From NCBI RefSeq assembly GCF_902652685.1, contig NZ_CACRUY010000018.1, positions 1 through 64,000 of the forward strand: DNA of 64,000 nucleotides. The letters are read 5' to 3'. The position numbers and the translations under genes were made by a program. The stretch is from Mycobacterium sp. Marseille-P9652 (GTDB lineage Bacteria > Actinomycetota > Actinomycetes > Mycobacteriales > Mycobacteriaceae). How positions within the stretch are numbered: position 1 is the stretch's first letter; each line of letters starts with the position of its first letter. The notes below the pieces were generated by a model that was not told the DNA's origin, searched no databases, and saw only the letters and a list, made by a program, of their open reading frames with translations. Of this stretch, positions 59,629-64,000 are shown in pieces.

Positions 59629-60551
59629 GCCTGCGGCTCCCACGCGTAAAGAGTCCAGTCCGGAAAGTCCAGATACGTTGCTTGCACGGGCATTCCGATC
59701 CGCACCTGTGCGGGGTCGACACCCCGCAACTCGCCCAGCATCCGGACACCCTCCTCGAGTTCCACCAGGGCGATGACGAACGGCAGCGTGCGCCCGGGCA
59801 CCTTCGGCGCATGGTGCACGACGAAGCTGAACACCTCGCCGCGGCCGCTGGCCACCACGTAGTCGATCGGGTCGGCCTTGTCCTGCCACACCGCCGGCAC
59901 AGGTGGGTGCTGCAGGCTGCCGTCCGGTCGGCGCTGGATCCGCAGCTCGTGCGCCTTGACGCCTTCCCAGAAGAAGGCGGTGTCCCGCGACGACGACGGC
60001 CGCATCAGCGCGTCCGGGTCGAGGTCCTCGGGGATCGGCGACGCGGCCGCGCCGGGCTTGAACTTGAGGATGCGCCAATTCATCTCGGCCACGTCTTCGT
60101 CGCCGACGCGCCAGATGATGTGCTGGTTGACGAAATAGCCCTCGCCGAGCGCGGTCTGCTTGGGCCCGATCACGTCCCCCATCTCGGACGTGATGCTCAC
60201 CTGCTCGCCGGGCCGCAGGTAGCGGTGGTAGGTCTGTTCGCAGTTGGTCGCGACGACGCCGATGTACCCGGCGTCGTCGAACAGCTGCATGATGGGACCC
60301 AGCGGATCGTCCTTGGGCCGTTCCCCACCCAGCCCGAACATGGTCCAGACCTGAATCATGGCGGGAGGGGCCACGATCCCGGGATGGCCGGCGGCGCGGG
60401 CCGCGACGTCGTCGACGTAGATGGGGTTGCGGTCGCCGAGGGCCTCGACCCAGTTGTTGATGATCGGCTGGTTCACCGGATCCCGGGCGTCGCGCGGTTT
60501 GCTGCTGCCGGCCGCCTTGATCTGGGCAACCAACTCCTGGATGTCGCTCAC
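59625..60551 (-). CDS. chsH2: ChsH2, MaoC-DUF35 fusion hydratase/aldolase partner
   Basis: The 308-residue protein is a fusion. Residues 1-175 form a MaoC-like hot-dog domain (NQPIINNWVEALGDRNPIYVDD in two parts, then VAPPAMIQVWTMFGL) and the rest a DUF35 OB-fold domain (FFWEGVKAHELRIQRRPDG, VVHHAPKVPGRTLPFVIALVEL). The first half pairs with ChsH1 for hydration, the second with Ltp2 for C-C cleavage, so one polypeptide links both steps. It matches Rv3542c. GTG 60551 overlaps the fadE29 stop by GTGA; the longer upstream frame is read-through. Confidence 0.94.
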   Translation of the reverse strand: MSDIQELVAQIKAAGSSKPRDARDPVNQPIINNWVEALGDRNPIYVDDVAARAAGHPGIVAPPAMIQVWTMFGLGGERPKDDPLGPIMQLFDDAGYIGVVATNCEQTYHRYLRPGEQVSITSEMGDVIGPKQTALGEGYFVNQHIIWRVGDEDVAEMNWRILKFKPGAAASPIPEDLDPDALMRPSSSRDTAFFWEGVKAHELRIQRRPDGSLQHPPVPAVWQDKADPIDYVVASGRGEVFSFVVHHAPKVPGRTLPFVIALVELEEGVRMLGELRGVDPAQVRIGMPVQATYLDFPDWTLYAWEPQA

Positions 60552-61711
60552 CGGGGCACCCTCGGCACCTTGAGGCCCGAGGCCGCGATCATCTCGCGCA
60601 TGACTTCGTTGACGCCTCCACCGAAGGTGATCACCAGGTTGCGCTTGGTCTGCGAGTCGAGCCAGTCGATCAGCTCGGCCGTGTCCGGGTCGGCGGGGTT
60701 GCCGTACTTGAAGACGATCTCCTCGGCGAGCCGGCCGATGTACTGGATGCGCTCCGTGCCAAACACTTTCGTGGATGCGGCGTCGGCCACGTTGATGTCC
60801 TCGCCGGAGGCGGCGACCTGCCAGTTGAGCAACTCGTTGATCCGCCACATCGCGTAGATCTCGCCCAGTGCCCGCTTGACGTCCTGATGATCGATCGGCG
60901 ACACCCCGTCACCGCCCGGCTTCGACGCCCACGCGTGCACGCGGTCGTAGATACCGGCGACCCGTCCGGCCGGGCCCAGCATGACCCGCTCGTTGTTGAG
61001 CTGCGTGGTGATCAGCCGCCAACCGCCGTTCTCCTCGCCGACCAGCATGTCGGCGGGCACCCGCACGTCGTTGTAGTACGTGGCGTTGGTGTGATGGGCG
61101 CCGTCGGACAGAATGACCGGCGTCCAGGAGTAGCCCGGGTCCTTGGTGTCGACGATCAGGATCGAAATGCCCTTGTGCTTCACGGCATCCGGGTCGGTGC
61201 GGCAGGCCAGCCAGACGTAGTCGGCATCGTGGCCGCCGGTGGTCCACATCTTCTGCCCGTTGACGATGTACTCGTCACCCTGGCGGACGGCGCTGGTCCG
61301 CAGCGACGCCAGGTCGGTTCCCGCCTCGGGTTCGCTGTAGCCGATCGCGAAGTGGACCTCGCCGGCGAGGATGGCCGGCAGGAACTTCTTCTTCTGCATC
61401 TCGGTGCCGAACACCTGCAGGGTCGGCCCCACCGTCTGGAGCGTGACCGCGGGCAGTGGCACGTCGGCCCGATGCGCCTCGTTGACGAAGATCTGCTGCT
61501 CGATCGGCCCGAATCCCTGGCCCCCGAACTCCTTCGGCCACCCGACGCCGAGCATGTTGTCCTTACCCATGCGCCGGATCACCGCGCGGTACGCGGCGCC
61601 GTGGCGGTCCTTCTCCATCTCCTTCATCTCGTCGGACGAGATGAGGTTGGAGAAGTACTGCCGGATGTCGGCTTGCAGCTGTCGCTGTTCGGGGGTCAGG
61701 TCGATGAACAT
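60548..61711 (-). CDS. fadE29: FadE29 (ChsE2), catalytic subunit of side-chain acyl-CoA dehydrogenase
   Basis: The 387-residue protein, the same length as Rv3543c, has GYSEPEAGTDLASLRTS, NGQKMWTTGGHDADYVW and TTQLNNERVMLG, in which Glu241 is the catalytic base. With FadE28 it forms the alpha2beta2 enzyme that desaturates 3-oxopregn-4-ene-20-carboxyl-CoA. ATG 61711 lies 16 bp inside fadE28, so the two genes overlap and are co-translated. It is part of the cyp125-fadE28-fadE29-chsH2-chsH1-ltp2 operon read leftwards from beyond the window edge. Confidence 0.95.
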   Translation of the reverse strand: MFIDLTPEQRQLQADIRQYFSNLISSDEMKEMEKDRHGAAYRAVIRRMGKDNMLGVGWPKEFGGQGFGPIEQQIFVNEAHRADVPLPAVTLQTVGPTLQVFGTEMQKKKFLPAILAGEVHFAIGYSEPEAGTDLASLRTSAVRQGDEYIVNGQKMWTTGGHDADYVWLACRTDPDAVKHKGISILIVDTKDPGYSWTPVILSDGAHHTNATYYNDVRVPADMLVGEENGGWRLITTQLNNERVMLGPAGRVAGIYDRVHAWASKPGGDGVSPIDHQDVKRALGEIYAMWRINELLNWQVAASGEDINVADAASTKVFGTERIQYIGRLAEEIVFKYGNPADPDTAELIDWLDSQTKRNLVITFGGGVNEVMREMIAASGLKVPRVPR

Positions 61712-62715
61712 TGCGCTCCCACCAATTCCAGGCGATGAGATGGCCCGCCCAGCAGGCGGGTCAGGTCCTTGATCGTCGAGTAGTACCGGTGCATCGGATA
61801 GGTGATGTCCATGCCCATGCCGCCATGGAGATGGTGGCACGTCTGCATCGCCGGCGGCGCCTGGGAAGTGATCCAGTACCCGATCACGTCGAGATCGGCG
61901 TCCGCGTCGCGCCCCTCCGACAGCCGCCAGACGACCGACTTCGCGGCCAGATCGATGGTGCGCGAGGCGATGTAGACCTCGGACAGCTGGGCTGCGACGG
62001 TCTGGAACGTCGACAGCGGCTTGCCGAACTGCTTGCGGTTGGCCACGTAGTCGGCGGTCAGCCGGAGCGCCCCGGCCACCAGGCCGTCCGCGTACGCGCC
62101 GATCATCGCCACGGCGAGCTGGTTGACGCGGTGCACGCTGGCGCCCGCCAGGACGTCCGAGTCAGGCACCGCCACGCCGTCGAACGTGACGGTGTACTCG
62201 TCGGCACCGCTCGACGAAGGAGTCTGCACCAGCCGCACCCCTTCGGCCTTGGGCGATACGACGACGACACCACTGTCGGCGGTGACGACCAGCCAATCCG
62301 CCTGTGCCGCATACCCGACGGCGATCTTGGTGCCCGACAGCGTCCCGCCGGCGAGCGTGGTGGCCGGCCTGTCGGGCAGCGCCGCGCCCGGTTCGTTGAG
62401 GGCGGCGGTCAGCACCCCGCCCTTGGCGACGCCGGCCAGGAAGCGGTCCTGCTGTTCCTCGGATGCGAGGTCGAGCAGGGGCACCACACCTAAGCCGAGG
62501 GTCGCCAGCGCCGGCGTGATGGCGCCGCGGCGACCCGCTTCGGTGAGCACCGTTGCGATCTCGGGCAGGCCCACCCCGTCGCCGCCGAGGCGTTCCGGCA
62601 CCGGCAGCGCCGTCACGCCGCCGCTCGCCAACGCCTCCCAGGACAGCTCCCGGTCGAGAACCGATGTCACCACGTCGGCGACGGCCTGCTGCGTTGCAGT
62701 GAGATCGAAGTCCAT
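61696..62715 (-). CDS. fadE28: FadE28 (ChsE1), partner subunit of side-chain acyl-CoA dehydrogenase
   Basis: The 339-residue protein, the same length as Rv3544c, has the ACAD fold with an altered flavin site and no catalytic glutamate at the usual place. The C-terminal YVANRKQFGKPLSTFQTVAAQLSE and LHGGMGMDITYPMHRYYS supply contacts for the FAD bound by FadE29. ATG 62715 lies two bases after the cyp125 stop. The end overlaps fadE29 by 16 bp. It is required for the last side-chain dehydrogenation in cholesterol degradation. Confidence 0.95.
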   Translation of the reverse strand: MDFDLTATQQAVADVVTSVLDRELSWEALASGGVTALPVPERLGGDGVGLPEIATVLTEAGRRGAITPALATLGLGVVPLLDLASEEQQDRFLAGVAKGGVLTAALNEPGAALPDRPATTLAGGTLSGTKIAVGYAAQADWLVVTADSGVVVVSPKAEGVRLVQTPSSSGADEYTVTFDGVAVPDSDVLAGASVHRVNQLAVAMIGAYADGLVAGALRLTADYVANRKQFGKPLSTFQTVAAQLSEVYIASRTIDLAAKSVVWRLSEGRDADADLDVIGYWITSQAPPAMQTCHHLHGGMGMDITYPMHRYYSTIKDLTRLLGGPSHRLELVGAQCSST

Positions 62716-62717
62716 GG

Positions 62718-63968
62718 TCAGTGCGCCACCGGGCACTGACCGGTGTAATCGACCTGCCAGTGCTTGATGCCGTTGAGCCAGCCGGACCGCAGCCGCTCCG
62801 GCTTCGAGATCGGCTTCAGGTCCGGGATGTGGTCGGCCACCGCGTTGAAGATGAGGTCGATCGTCATCTTGGCCAAGTTGGAGCCGATGCAGTAGTGCGC
62901 GCCCGTACCACCGAATCCGACGTGCGGATTGGGGTTTCGCATGATGTTGAAGGTGAACGGGTCGTCGAACACCTCTTCGTCGAAGTTGGCCGACCGGTAG
63001 AACATCACCACCCGCTGGCCCTTCTTGATCTGGACGCCGGACAGCTCGTAGTCCTCGAGCGCCGTGCGCTGGAACGCGGTGACCGGGGTCGCCCAGCGGA
63101 CGATCTCGTCGGCCGCGGTCTCGGGCCGCTCCTTCTTGAAAAGCTCCCACTGGTCGGGGTTTTCCGAGAAGGCGATCATGCCGTGGGTGATGGAGTTTCG
63201 GGTGGTCTCGTTGCCGGCGACGGCGAGCATCACCACGAACATCCCGAACTCGTCGTCCGAGAGCTTCTCGCCCTCGATGTCCGCCTCGATCAGCTTGGTG
63301 ACGATGTCCTCGCCGGGGTTCTTGGCCCGGTCTTCGGCCATCTTCATCGCGTACATGATGAGCTCCGCCGACGACATCGCCGGGTCGATGTGCGCGTACT
63401 CGGGGTCCTCGTTGCCGGTCATCTCGTTGGACCAGCGGAACAGCTTGTCGCGGTCCTCCTGCGGGACCCCCAAGAGGCCGGCGATGGCCTGCAACGGCAG
63501 CTCGCACGAGACCTGTTCGACGAAGTCACCGGAGCCGGCCGACGCCGCCGTCTTGGCAATGTTCTGCGCGCGGGCGTCCAACTCGTCGCGCAGCCGGCCG
63601 ATGGCGCGCGGCGTGAAACCGCGGGAGATGATCTTGCGCAACCGGGTGTGGTGCGGGGCGTCCATGTTGAGCATGACGTGGCGCTGCATGTCGATCTGGT
63701 CGCGCGTCATCGTCTGCGGCCAGACCGGGATGGCGCAATCCTGCTGGCTCGAGAAGACGTCGCTGCGCCGCGAGATCTCCTTGACGTCCTTGTGCTTGGT
63801 GATGACCCAATAGCCCCTGTCCCCGAAGCCGCCCGTGCCGCCGGGGACGTCGAGCCAGTAGATCGGCTGGGATTTGCGCACTTCGGCCAGCTCCGCGACC
63901 GGCAGTCCCTTGACGTTGACATCGGGATCGAGGAAGTCGAACCCGGGCGGAAGATGGGGGCTGGGCAC
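62718..63968 (-). CDS. cyp125: CYP125, steroid C26/C27-hydroxylase
   Basis: The 416-residue P450 has AVAGNETTRNSITHG in the I-helix, the ExxR region around DEIVRWATPVTAFQRTAL, and the haem loop FGGTGAHYCIGSNLAK. It closely matches Rv3545c, which oxidises the side-chain terminal carbon of cholesterol and cholestenone to the acid. The GTG at 63968 is certain on two grounds: GGAGAAA lies upstream and an in-frame TAA stands five codons before. It is the first visible gene of the leftward operon ending with ltp2; only 32 bp of upstream sequence are present and contain no KstR box. Confidence 0.95.
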   Translation of the reverse strand: MPSPHLPPGFDFLDPDVNVKGLPVAELAEVRKSQPIYWLDVPGGTGGFGDRGYWVITKHKDVKEISRRSDVFSSQQDCAIPVWPQTMTRDQIDMQRHVMLNMDAPHHTRLRKIISRGFTPRAIGRLRDELDARAQNIAKTAASAGSGDFVEQVSCELPLQAIAGLLGVPQEDRDKLFRWSNEMTGNEDPEYAHIDPAMSSAELIMYAMKMAEDRAKNPGEDIVTKLIEADIEGEKLSDDEFGMFVVMLAVAGNETTRNSITHGMIAFSENPDQWELFKKERPETAADEIVRWATPVTAFQRTALEDYELSGVQIKKGQRVVMFYRSANFDEEVFDDPFTFNIMRNPNPHVGFGGTGAHYCIGSNLAKMTIDLIFNAVADHIPDLKPISKPERLRSGWLNGIKHWQVDYTGQCPVAH

Positions 63969-64000
63969 GCTAATTTCTCCTTACTGCGGTACTCAAGTCC

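Noticed and set aside
63969-64000. KstR box for the cyp125 operon at the right edge
   Set aside because: The 32 visible bases contain no AAC-N2-GTT core; the operator, if present, lies beyond the window.
1-64000. tRNA, rRNA, prophage or integrase genes
   Set aside because: No cloverleaf, rRNA-like sequence or phage protein was recognised by eye; a covariance-model search would be needed to exclude small RNAs.

Overview
The window is chromosomal DNA of a slow-growing Mycobacterium that is not M. tuberculosis, most like the M. avium complex. The grounds are high GC, GTG/TTG starts, a PPE protein, an LpqH-type lipoprotein, a haemophore-like protein and a near-complete co-linear copy of the cholesterol locus known as Rv3484-Rv3545c in M. 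tuberculosis. It lacks the lipF and PE_PGRS genes present there. The species call is inference; gene identities rest on recalled family sequences and on gene order, not on a search.

Left part (1-14220): small secreted and envelope genes (Gly/Pro-rich exported protein, LpqH-like lipoprotein, S1-type protease), a deazaflavin-type oxidoreductase, an alpha/beta hydrolase, a TDT-family transporter, the LCP ligase cpsA, a 53-bp tandem repeat, two SDRs, a hydroxyisobutyrate-dehydrogenase-like enzyme, a crotonase, an ABC pair, then the conserved block Rv3489-otsA-Rv3491.

Centre (14223-26154, all minus strand): the mce4 steroid importer (yrbE4A, yrbE4B, mce4A-F and two Mce-associated membrane proteins), largely joined by 1-4 base stop/start overlaps, preceded by hsd4A and fdxD.

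Right part (26263-64000): sterol catabolism. Side-chain activation and beta-oxidation: fadE26-fadE27, fadD17, fadD19, echA19, ltp4, ltp3, ltp2, chsH1, chsH2, fadE29-fadE28. Terminal hydroxylation: cyp142, cyp125. Ring opening: kshA, kstD. Lower meta-cleavage pathway: hsaE, hsaG, hsaF. Several uncharacterised genes are translationally coupled to them.

Seven palindromes fit the KstR pattern TnnAACnnGTTnnA exactly and two more fit with one mismatch. They lie at nearly every sterol promoter, so the region reads as one regulon induced by a sterol-CoA ligand. One perfect box lies outside the usual locus, in front of an SDR at 8458-9288.

The least explained element is a pair of paralogous genes (36690-37550 and 57084-57929) with an AbiEi-like N-terminus and a DUF559/Vsr-like nuclease C-terminus. 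Each is bracketed by palindromic repeats, and in each the repeat encodes the C-terminus and stop codon. A related 30-bp tandem palindrome stands alone upstream of fadD17. This may be a small selfish or repeat-associated nuclease system.
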